The notes below the pieces were generated by a model. It was not told the origin of the DNA, did not search any database, and saw only the letters and a list, made by a program, of their open reading frames with translations. This document shows positions 1 to 5,289 of a stretch of DNA of 7,743 nt, one piece after another. This stretch comes from Flavobacteriaceae bacterium. Its GTDB lineage: Bacteria; Bacteroidota; Bacteroidia; Flavobacteriales; Flavobacteriaceae. The stretch lies in assembly GCA_947472705.1 (NCBI GenBank), contig CANJDA010000103.1, positions 1-7,743 on the forward strand. Direction: 5' to 3'. The stretch's first letter is position 1. Every line of letters starts with the position of its first letter. The translations under genes were made by a program, and so were the position numbers.

Positions 1-579
1 GCTGGTGCCGAAAATGCTAAATTTCTAAACGATAATAAATATAATGTTATCAATGAGGAATCTAAAGACATAACTAATGGGTTAAAGAAATTCTCGACCG
101 ATACTTTTGGTGATGATTTAGTACTGAATTATTCTAATTTCAACTTATTTATTGATAAAGAAAAAATTAAAACGAAAGTGTTAGATTTAGCCAAAGTAAA
201 ACAAGCGTTCAAAGACTATTTGATGACCCAAGACCAAGTAAAGAGAGTGTACGCAGAAGAAGAAATATTAGCTAATAGTGGTAACGATTATTATTTGAAT
301 TGCATTGCCAAAGGCTATGATGCTACTCAAGACGGCGACTTGATCATTTTAGACAAACCTGGTTATATTGAATATGGTGCCACAGGAACTTCTCACGGAA
401 CGCCTTACAGCTATGATACGCACGTACCCTTAATCTTCTTTGGTTGGAAGGTAAAAGCTGGAGAAACCTCAGATAGAAAAGTCATTACCGAAATTGCACC
501 CACTATTGCACAAAAAATAAAGACCGCTTTTCCTAACGGAACGGAGGCGCAAGTATTGACGGAGATTTTAGATAAATAA
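1..579 (+). CDS. PafA-type alkaline phosphatase, C-terminal part (5' end outside window)
   Basis: The frame is open from base 1 to the TAA at 577-579, giving 192 residues with no start inside the window; the GTG at 178 is an internal codon. The segment G-T-S-H-G-T-P-Y-S-Y-D-T-H-V-P (fragment residues about 129-143) is the C-terminal signature of the PafA / type I phosphodiesterase branch of the alkaline phosphatase superfamily. The His of the S-H-G triplet (fragment residue 132, bases 394-396) is expected to be the last zinc ligand. It is followed by a hydrophobic strand (PLIFFGW) and a helix with I-A-P-T-I-A, also usual in this family. Such enzymes are exported and hydrolyse phosphate monoesters to release phosphate. 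Family members are roughly 540-550 residues, so about the last third is present. The signal peptide, nucleophile Thr and other zinc ligands lie upstream and cannot be checked. The family call is firm; the exact substrate is not. Confidence 0.85.
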   Translation, partial: AGAENAKFLNDNKYNVINEESKDITNGLKKFSTDTFGDDLVLNYSNFNLFIDKEKIKTKVLDLAKVKQAFKDYLMTQDQVKRVYAEEEILANSGNDYYLNCIAKGYDATQDGDLIILDKPGYIEYGATGTSHGTPYSYDTHVPLIFFGWKVKAGETSDRKVITEIAPTIAQKIKTAFPNGTEAQVLTEILDK

Positions 580-584
580 AGTAT

Positions 585-618
585 CTCCCAGTGTTACTTT
601 GCTCTAGTTGCGTGGGAG
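585..618. repeat. Stem-loop downstream of the phosphatase gene
   Basis: Perfect 6-bp inverted repeat CTCCCA (585-590) / TGGGAG (613-618) around a 22-nt loop, starting 5 bases after the phosphatase stop. No T tract follows on either strand, so it is not a canonical intrinsic terminator. The loop contains TTTGCTCTA (598-606), nearly the same as TTCGCTCTA in the hairpin at 1375-1405 on the other side of the lipoprotein gene. It may be a 3'-end or insertion-boundary element; function unknown. Confidence 0.4.
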
Positions 619-650
619 TAGGTAGATAAGAGCTATTGCGAAAATCGTTG

Positions 651-666
651 TTAGCACCAGTTTTAT
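651..666. repeat. Left arm of inverted repeat bracketing the lipoprotein gene
   Basis: TTAGCACCAGTTTTAT. The reverse complement of 1294-1309 reads TTAACACCAATTTTAT, a 14/16 match. This arm overlaps the stop codon (663-665) of the minus-strand lipoprotein gene. The two arms therefore enclose the gene almost exactly, as expected for a mobile cassette or for very old insertion ends. No target-site duplication is obvious. Confidence 0.5.
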
Positions 667-1295
667 TTTATAATTCTATTACTTAATTTTAATGCTTTTA
701 TTAGTTCTGTTTCATTAAGAGAATCCAAGCTTCTGAATTTTTTGCCAAATGTGAAAATATAATCATATTTTTCTTTAGGATTTTTAGTGCTTCTATCAAC
801 ATTCGGAATGAACCCAATTTCATAAGTGTTTGGCCAGAACGAAGTGAGTTCATTAACGAAATATCCGAATATATATGGTTTGTTATTAATACAAACTACG
901 AATTGACGACCATAATTATCTTTTTCATTTAAGTGTAGTTTTGAAATTTTCTTCATGCCACTTTCGGACAAATAAATTAAGGAGTTTTTTAAATCATAGC
1001 CAATAATTTCAGCGTCTTCAATTATTGGTTTCTTTTGCAAATCTTTTTTTTCTGCTTTGAACTTTCCGAAATAAACAAAATCCTTTTTAATTGTATCATA
1101 CCTTACGCTTTTATTTTTGTATCGTTCTAAAGTATATTCTGCGGATTTATTTCCTTTAAAAGCTATCTCAATTGGAATTCCTTCTTTTGTTTCAATTTGC
1201 TTTTCAGTCAAATAAATCTCAATTTTATCATTCTCATTATTACACGAGGATAAAATAAAAAAGATTAGCGATATTTTTAACGTGAAGTGTTTCAT
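663..1295 (-). CDS. Hypothetical lipoprotein, possible inserted cargo gene
   Basis: 210 residues. The N-terminus has K3-rich basic residues, a hydrophobic stretch (residues 8-15) and the lipobox L-S-S-C with Cys18, so a lipid-anchored envelope protein is expected. The mature start CNNENDK is polar and acidic; acidic residues just after the Cys can act as a surface-export signal in Bacteroidota, but the match here is weak. I recognise no named family. Residues 130-147 (R-Q-F-V-V-C-I-N-N-K-P-Y-I-F-G-Y-F-V) resemble a strand-turn-strand pattern that I recall from small hypothetical Bacteroidota proteins; that is inference. Only one Cys (135) follows the lipid Cys, so no intramolecular disulfide is expected. 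The gene stands alone, convergent with the phosphatase and tandem with lysA (212 bp gap). It is enclosed by a 16-bp inverted repeat that overlaps its stop and nearly reaches its start. The ATG at 1293-1295 is the only start that includes the signal peptide. Confidence 0.75.
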   Translation of the reverse strand: MKHFTLKISLIFFILSSCNNENDKIEIYLTEKQIETKEGIPIEIAFKGNKSAEYTLERYKNKSVRYDTIKKDFVYFGKFKAEKKDLQKKPIIEDAEIIGYDLKNSLIYLSESGMKKISKLHLNEKDNYGRQFVVCINNKPYIFGYFVNELTSFWPNTYEIGFIPNVDRSTKNPKEKYDYIFTFGKKFRSLDSLNETELIKALKLSNRIIK

Positions 1296-1309
1296 AAAAT
1301 TGGTGTTAA
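1294..1309. repeat. Right arm of inverted repeat bracketing the lipoprotein gene
   Basis: ATAAAATTGGTGTTAA on the + strand, the inverted partner (14/16) of 651-666. It lies directly before and partly over the start codon (1293-1295) of the minus-strand lipoprotein gene, so it would be in the 5' untranslated region of that gene as well as at the presumed cassette edge. Confidence 0.5.
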
Positions 1310-1374
1310 CTAATAACTATACAAACAACTTTAAAAACCATTTTTATAGTTAAAGTAAATTTCTTTTAAGTTTC

Positions 1375-1405
1375 CACGCGAAAGAGTTCGCTCTAATCTC
1401 GCGTG
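1375..1405. repeat. Two-tier stem-loop with a TTCG tetraloop
   Basis: Outer perfect 7-bp stem CACGCGA (1375-1381) / TCGCGTG (1399-1405). Inside it is a 4-bp stem AGAG (1383-1386) / CTCT (1391-1394) closed by the tetraloop TTCG (1387-1390). The two stems are separated by an asymmetric internal loop (1 nt against 4 nt). The element is GC-rich against a very AT-rich surrounding. It lies 103 bp past the lysA stop and 80 bp upstream of the lipoprotein start. There is no T tract, so it is not a standard terminator. It could be an mRNA 3'-end stabiliser for lysA or a dispersed repeat copy. Confidence 0.5.
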
Positions 1406-1469
1406 AGCGGGGAACTAAGATATAAAATTCCTACGAATGAATTGGTTTTAACGGTCAAAAATTATTTTT

Positions 1470-1504
1470 CTAAACCTCCTAACCTTATCTCAACGTCCTA
1501 AACC
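1470..1504. repeat. Short C-rich direct repeats downstream of lysA
   Basis: The stretch holds CTAAACC, then TCCTAACC, then after 11 bases TCCTAAACC: three imperfect copies of a CCTAAACC-like unit, ending 3 bases before the lysA stop. On the lysA transcript they read as G-rich GGTTTAGG / GGTTAGGA motifs in the first bases of the 3' untranslated region. No function is known to me. Low complexity is an adequate explanation. Confidence 0.3.
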
Positions 1505-1507
1505 TTT

Positions 1508-2713
1508 CTACAAATCAATCAAAATCTGATTTTGCAGTAAGTCGTCAAAAGTTTCTCGTTCTCGAATTAAATGCCCTTTGCCGTTTTTCCAAAGTACTTC
1601 GGCAGGTTTAAAACGGGAGTTGTAGTTAGAGGCCATCGAGAAGCAATAAGCACCGGCATTACGGAAACACAGTGTGTCACCTTCTTGTATTTCGGCTATT
1701 CTGCGGTTGTTGGCAAACGTATCTGTTTCACAAATGTACCCCACCACAGTATAGAAACGCTCTTTCCCTTTTGGGTTTGAAATGTTTTCAATAGTGTGTT
1801 GTGATCCATAAAACATTGGGCGAATTAAGTGATTAAATCCACTGTCAATTCCGGCAAAAACGGTTGACGTGGTTTGTTTTACCACATTTACTTTGGCCAA
1901 AAAATAACCGGCTTCACTCACTAAGAATTTTCCAGGTTCAAAGGCCAATGTCAATGGACTTCCATATTCTTTTTCAAAAGCTAAAAAGCGTTTGGTTAGT
2001 TTTTTACCTAACTCTTCAATGTTGGTTTCAATATCGCCTTTTTTGTATGGCACTTTAAATCCAGAACCAAAGTCAAGGAACTGTAAATTCTTGAATTGTT
2101 TGGCAATATCAAATAAGATTTCAGAGGCATACAAGAATACTTCAATATCCAAAATATCGGAACCGGTATGCATATGAATACCATTAATATTCATTTTGGT
2201 ATTTTCAACTATGCGCAACACATGTGGAATTTGATAGATGGAAATGCCAAACTTACTATCAATATGTCCGACAGATATATTTTCGTTACCACCAGCCATT
2301 ACATGTGGATTAATACGAATACACACAGGAACTTTAGGGTGTTTTGTTCCAAAATGTTCCAATACCGATAAATTGTCAATATTGATTTGAACTCCCATCT
2401 GTGCTACTTCTTCAATTTCTTCAAAAGAAACACCATTAGGCGTGAAAATAATTTTGTCGGCTGTAAAACCAGCATGCAACCCCAATTGTACTTCTTGTAT
2501 AGAAACGGTATCTAATCCAGAACCTAAGTTTTTCAGCAATTTTAAAATTGAAATATTGGACAATGCTTTCATCGCATAATTAATGCGAAGTGATTCTACT
2601 TTTGAAAAAGCATTGGTAAGTCGGTTATATTGAAATTCAATTTTTTCAGCGTCATAAACATATAATGGATTTCCATATGTTGTGGCTAAAGCAAGTAATT
2701 CATTTGGCAGCAT
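1508..2713 (-). CDS. lysA: Diaminopimelate decarboxylase
   Basis: Cytosolic PLP enzyme that decarboxylates meso-2,6-diaminopimelate to L-lysine, the last step of lysine synthesis. It is a fold III (alanine racemase-like) decarboxylase of 401 residues, close to the usual 400-420. Visible motifs in order: Y-A-M-K-A at 46-50 with Lys49 as the PLP Schiff-base lysine; G-I-H-M-H-T-G-S at 178-185; the glycine-rich phosphate loop D-F-G-S-G-F at 214-219; E-P-G-K at 259-262; C-E-T-D at 328-331, with Cys328 and Glu329 contributed across the dimer; and A-G-A-Y at 353-356, with Tyr356 near PLP. E-P-G-K replaces the common E-P-G-R and G-S-G replaces G-G-G; I believe these are lineage variants rather than damage. 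The start ATG (2711-2713) gives the normal short N-terminus before the V-Y-D motif. A good promoter lies just upstream, so the gene can be transcribed separately from the lipoprotein genes 74 bp before it. Confidence 0.95.
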   Translation of the reverse strand: MLPNELLALATTYGNPLYVYDAEKIEFQYNRLTNAFSKVESLRINYAMKALSNISILKLLKNLGSGLDTVSIQEVQLGLHAGFTADKIIFTPNGVSFEEIEEVAQMGVQINIDNLSVLEHFGTKHPKVPVCIRINPHVMAGGNENISVGHIDSKFGISIYQIPHVLRIVENTKMNINGIHMHTGSDILDIEVFLYASEILFDIAKQFKNLQFLDFGSGFKVPYKKGDIETNIEELGKKLTKRFLAFEKEYGSPLTLAFEPGKFLVSEAGYFLAKVNVVKQTTSTVFAGIDSGFNHLIRPMFYGSQHTIENISNPKGKERFYTVVGYICETDTFANNRRIAEIQEGDTLCFRNAGAYCFSMASNYNSRFKPAEVLWKNGKGHLIRERETFDDLLQNQILIDL

Positions 2714-2725
2714 AACTTTTTTTTA

Positions 2726-2757
2726 CAAAGCTATCATTCCACCAAATGAATTCCAAA
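2726..2757 (-). promoter_or_regulatory. Bacteroidota-type promoter of lysA
   Basis: Read on the minus strand, TTTG (2754-2757) is followed after 20 bp by TAGCTTTG (2726-2733), a perfect match to the -33/-7 consensus TTTG / TAnnTTTG of the main Bacteroidota sigma factor. The -7 box ends 12 bases before the lysA ATG, so the leader would be only a few nucleotides. The spacer contains the dyad TCATT (2734-2738) / AATGA (2745-2749) with a 6-bp centre, a possible but weak operator. Confidence 0.65.
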
Positions 2758-2787
2758 GAAACAAACAAGAATTTAAAACCCTATTTT

Positions 2788-3198
2788 TTAATGTTTTAAG
2801 GTAACACTAAAACCGTCAGCTATTGCCTGATCAATTATTAAACTATCGTTGGCTACAGTATAACAGCCATATACAGTTCCATTTATATCAATACTTTCGG
2901 CACAAGGAGCATCGGGATTGTTGACAAAATGATAATTGTAAACCCCAGTTTCAAGAAGATCATTTGAATTAGGATTAGTGTTATTATTTACCACACTAAC
3001 CGTTTGAGTAATTGGATTAAATGTCCAAGTAATGAGTCCAGGGGTAAAAGTATCATGCGTTCCTGTAAAAAAACCATCGACAGCTACTAGTTTCCATTGC
3101 CCTTGTACTGGGTCGGTATTGGTTGATTTTGAATCGCTACTGCAACTAGAAAGTATAAAAATAAGTAGTAATGCGAAGGGTAAGATTAGTTTTTTCAT
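2788..3198 (-). CDS. Small lipoprotein with lipocalin- or META-like beta fold
   Basis: 136 residues. A signal peptide with Lys2-Lys3 and a hydrophobic run (residues 4-16) leads to the lipobox L-S-S-C with Cys19, followed by a Ser/Asp/Thr-rich linker (20-30). The mature domain opens with G-Q-W-K-L-V at 33-38. It alternates short beta segments with turns: I-T-W-T-F at 56-60, T-V-S-V-V at 66-70 and G-V-Y-N-Y-H-F at 85-91. Opening with G-x-W-x-L is common in lipocalin-like and META/HslJ-like envelope lipoproteins of Bacteroidota, but that assignment is inference. Cys99 and Cys112 are placed to form a disulfide, consistent with a periplasmic or surface location. It lies 28 bp downstream of the other lipoprotein gene on the same strand, so the two are probably co-transcribed. 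Its own function is unknown. Confidence 0.8.
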   Translation of the reverse strand: MKKLILPFALLLIFILSSCSSDSKSTNTDPVQGQWKLVAVDGFFTGTHDTFTPGLITWTFNPITQTVSVVNNNTNPNSNDLLETGVYNYHFVNNPDAPCAESIDINGTVYGCYTVANDSLIIDQAIADGFSVTLKH

Positions 3199-3226
3199 AA
3201 CAATTTATTTCAGTTAAAATAATGAT

Positions 3227-3691
3227 TTATTGTGGGTATCCTAAACAATAATTTGCCTTATCGGTAAATTCGCTGTTGTAGATTTGTTGGTTAACTACTA
3301 CAGTTAAAATGAAATCGGGTTCTTGTAAATAATTACAATTGGCATCAGCCAAAGGGTTTTGTTCAAAATTATATTTTTCTTGACCAAAAACACCATAGGT
3401 GCCAATTGGTAAGCTAATAGTGTAGTTTCCGTTTGTGTCTGTTGTAAAATTTGCTAGTGTAGGTGTAAATGGAGCATAATTTGCAGCATTTCGAATATAA
3501 AAATTCTGATTGGCTGAAGGATGATAAATGGCCAAAGCATCTAAGATTTCTTGAGGAGGATTGGCACCGCCTTTGTATTCACTATTGTTTTGAATTTTGC
3601 CTTCGACTAATTGATTTTGAAGTGATGAACTACTAGAACAAGAGTTAAGTAGTAAGGCAATTATAAATAAGTAAGGTAATTTCTTTTTCAT
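3227..3691 (-). CDS. Small lipoprotein with carboxypeptidase-regulatory-like beta-sandwich
   Basis: 154 residues, first gene of the presumed two-gene lipoprotein operon. Lys2-Lys4 and a hydrophobic core (7-15) precede the lipobox L-N-S-C with Cys18, followed by a run of five serines. The lack of acidic residues right after the Cys argues for a periplasm-facing lipoprotein. V-E-G-K-I at 29-33 and T-D-T-N-G-N-Y at 84-90 with S-L-P-I-G-T-Y at 93-99 are the typical first strand and the G-x-Y / G-T-Y turns of carboxypeptidase-regulatory-like (Cna-B-type) domains. These are small beta-sandwich modules, usually structural or binding. Cys119 and Cys149 may pair. No enzymatic motif is seen. The gene is divergent from sucC across a 187-bp intergenic region. 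I see no good TAnnTTTG box on its strand there. The module call is moderately sure; the biological role is unknown. Confidence 0.8.
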   Translation of the reverse strand: MKKKLPYLFIIALLLNSCSSSSSLQNQLVEGKIQNNSEYKGGANPPQEILDALAIYHPSANQNFYIRNAANYAPFTPTLANFTTDTNGNYTISLPIGTYGVFGQEKYNFEQNPLADANCNYLQEPDFILTVVVNQQIYNSEFTDKANYCLGYPQ

Positions 3692-3799
3692 AGCTTTTTT
3701 TATTTTATAATCTAATGACGTAGTTAGTTAAAAAAGGTTGCGTTTGAGAATATAAAGTAACTAAAAAAAAGTTAACTACTAAATTGGTAGACATTTCTT

Positions 3800-3828
3800 T
3801 TTGGTTTGATTGTAATTAATTACTTTTG
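3800..3828 (+). promoter_or_regulatory. Bacteroidota-type promoter of sucC
   Basis: TTTG (3800-3803), 17 bp, then TACTTTTG (3821-3828), a perfect TAnnTTTG box. The predicted start is near 3834, giving a leader of about 45 nt. The -7 box overlaps the end of the perfect 12-bp palindrome GTAATTAATTAC (3812-3823), which could be an operator. Confidence 0.6.
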
Positions 3829-3837
3829 TGGCACATT

Positions 3838-3868
3838 TGCCGAATATAGTTTGGCATCTCACAAACTA
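3838..3868 (+). promoter_or_regulatory. Alternative hairpins in the sucC leader
   Basis: Hairpin 1 pairs TGCCGAA (3838-3844) with TTTGGCA (3850-3856): 7 bp with one G-U, loop TATAG. Hairpin 2 pairs TAGTTTG (3847-3853) with CAAACTA (3862-3868): 7 perfect bp, loop of 8. They share bases 3850-3853, so they cannot form together. Hairpin 2 ends 10 bases before the ATG. This is the geometry of a translational switch, but no ligand-binding core is recognisable. Confidence 0.35.
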
Positions 3869-3878
3869 ACTCTATATT

Positions 3879-5072
3879 ATGAACATACACGAATATCAAG
3901 GAAAAGAAATTTTAGCTAGTTATGGCGTTCGTATTCAACGTGGCATAGTTGCCAATAATCCTGTTGAAGCTGTAGCTGCTGCCAAACAATTAACTGCAGA
4001 AACGGGTACAGGCTGGCACGTTATCAAAGCCCAAATTCATGCTGGAGGAAGAGGAAAAGGAGGAGGCGTAAAATTGGCTAAAAACTTGCAACAAGTTGAA
4101 GAGATTGCCGAACAAATTATCGGGATGATGTTAATCACACCTCAAACTCCTGCAGAAGGTAAAAGAGTGCACAAAGTTTTAGTGGCTGAAGATGTTTATT
4201 ATCCAGGCGAAAGTGAAACTTCCGAGTTTTATATGTCAGTATTATTGAACCGTGCCAAAGGAAGAAACATGATTATGTATTCTACCGAAGGAGGAATGGA
4301 TATTGAAGAAGTAGCTGAACACACACCTCATTTAATTTTTACCGAAGAAATTGATCCAACGGTTGGATTGCAAGGATTTCAAGCAAGAAGAATCGCTTTT
4401 AATTTAGGGCTTTCTGGAAATGCCTTTAAAGAAATGGTGAAGTTTGTTGACTGTTTGTACAATGCTTATATCGGTTCAGATGCTTCTATGTTTGAAATCA
4501 ATCCAGTATTGAAAACATCTGATAATAAAATTATGGCAGTTGATGCCAAAGTAAATATTGATGACAACGCCCTATACCGTCAGGCAAAAATTGCTGACAT
4601 GCGTGATATTCGCGAAGAAAACCCAATCGAAGTGGAAGCCAAAGAAGTAGGATTGAACTATGTTGATTTGGATGGAACGGTTGGTTGTATGGTAAATGGT
4701 GCCGGATTAGCCATGGCTACTATGGATTTGATTAAATATGCAGGTTTTGAGCCAGCTAATTTCTTGGACGTAGGTGGAACTGCAGATGCAAAACGTGTGG
4801 AAACAGCCTTCCGTATTATTTTAAAAGACCCAAATGTAAAAGCTATCTTGATTAATATCTTCGGAGGAATTGTTCGTTGTGACCGAGTGGCACAAGGAGT
4901 AGTAGATGCTTATAAAAATATGGGCGATGCTATTAAAGTGCCAATCATTGTACGTTTACAAGGTACTAATGCTGAGATTGCTAAAGAATTAATCGATAAT
5001 TCAGGAATGCCTATTTTATCAGCTGTACAATTTCAAGAGGCTGCGGATCAAGTAAAGGCAGCTTTGTCTTAA
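3879..5072 (+). CDS. sucC: Succinyl-CoA ligase (ADP-forming), beta subunit
   Basis: Beta subunit of succinyl-CoA synthetase. With SucD it interconverts succinyl-CoA plus ADP and phosphate with succinate, CoA and ATP in the TCA cycle, in the cytosol. It has 397 residues, close to the family size of about 390. The N-terminal ATP-grasp domain starts at once (N-I-H-E-Y-Q-G-K-E), which fixes the start codon. Visible motifs: Lys50 in V-I-K-A-Q and the loop G-R-G-K-G-G-G at 57-63 for nucleotide binding; E-I-N-P at 206-209 with Asn208, and Asp222, as magnesium ligands; N-G-A-G-L-A-M at 273-279. The C-terminal CoA-ligase domain contains F-L-D-V-G-G at 295-300 and N-I-F-G-G-I-V-R-C-D at 326-335, the power helix and phosphohistidine-binding region. 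Nothing is missing. sucD does not follow, and a terminator stands 20 bp after the stop, so the subunits are encoded apart. The gene is probably transcribed alone from its own promoter. Confidence 0.97.
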   Translation: MNIHEYQGKEILASYGVRIQRGIVANNPVEAVAAAKQLTAETGTGWHVIKAQIHAGGRGKGGGVKLAKNLQQVEEIAEQIIGMMLITPQTPAEGKRVHKVLVAEDVYYPGESETSEFYMSVLLNRAKGRNMIMYSTEGGMDIEEVAEHTPHLIFTEEIDPTVGLQGFQARRIAFNLGLSGNAFKEMVKFVDCLYNAYIGSDASMFEINPVLKTSDNKIMAVDAKVNIDDNALYRQAKIADMRDIREENPIEVEAKEVGLNYVDLDGTVGCMVNGAGLAMATMDLIKYAGFEPANFLDVGGTADAKRVETAFRIILKDPNVKAILINIFGGIVRCDRVAQGVVDAYKNMGDAIKVPIIVRLQGTNAEIAKELIDNSGMPILSAVQFQEAADQVKAALS

Positions 5073-5091
5073 ACAGATTATATTTTAATAT

Positions 5092-5121
5092 AAATCCTGA
5101 GTGAAAGCTCGGGATTTTTTT
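5092..5121 (+). terminator. Intrinsic terminator of sucC
   Basis: AAATCCTGAG (5092-5101), 6-nt loop, CTCGGGATTT (5108-5117): a 10-bp stem with one G-U pair, running into seven Ts (5115-5121). It begins 20 bases after the sucC stop and separates sucC from gltA. Confidence 0.85.
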
Positions 5122-5239
5122 ATGCAAAATTCTAATTCAAAATCTGTATGCTTTTTTTGGCTCTAATATCTTTGCGAAAAATATAAGAGATTTAATGAAA
5201 ACGTTGCAATAATTCTTTTTTATTTCATTTGCAATTCCC

Positions 5240-5263
5240 TAATTTTGTTAAATTATTAATTTA
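5240..5263 (+). promoter_or_regulatory. Candidate gltA promoter -7 box with adjoining palindrome
   Basis: TAATTTTG (5240-5247) matches TAnnTTTG and would place the start near 5253, a leader of about 37 nt. No TTTG sits at the ideal -33 distance; only a T run (5215-5221) does. Immediately downstream is a perfect 7-1-7 inverted repeat, TAAATTA T TAATTTA (5249-5263), covering the predicted start. AATTCCCT occurs on both sides (5233-5240 and 5272-5279), and TTGCAAT is repeated upstream (5204-5210 and 5229-5235). A second perfect box, TATCTTTG (5167-5174), lies further upstream. Confidence 0.4.
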
Positions 5264-5289
5264 TCAGATTTAATTCCCTTATTTATATC

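Noticed and set aside
178..579. Short phosphatase-related gene starting at GTG 178
   Set aside because: The same frame is open back to base 1 with family-like sequence, so GTG 178 is internal to a gene that begins outside the window.
585..618. Intrinsic terminator of the phosphatase gene
   Set aside because: The 22-nt loop is long and no T tract follows on either strand.
651..1309. Integron cassette with attC sites
   Set aside because: The arms do not fit the RYYYAAC / GTTRRRY core pattern, and no paired inner boxes or integrase are visible, so only a generic inverted repeat is claimed.
1571..2371. Several plus-strand open frames inside lysA
   Set aside because: They lie antisense to a complete, well-conserved enzyme gene, overlap one another and have no plausible domains or starts.
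3032..3217. Plus-strand open frame of 61 codons
   Set aside because: Antisense to the lipoprotein gene with a clear signal peptide; no independent support.
5167..5174. TATCTTTG as the main gltA promoter
   Set aside because: No TTTG at the expected -33 distance, and it would give a leader over 100 nt; kept only as a secondary possibility in the promoter entry.
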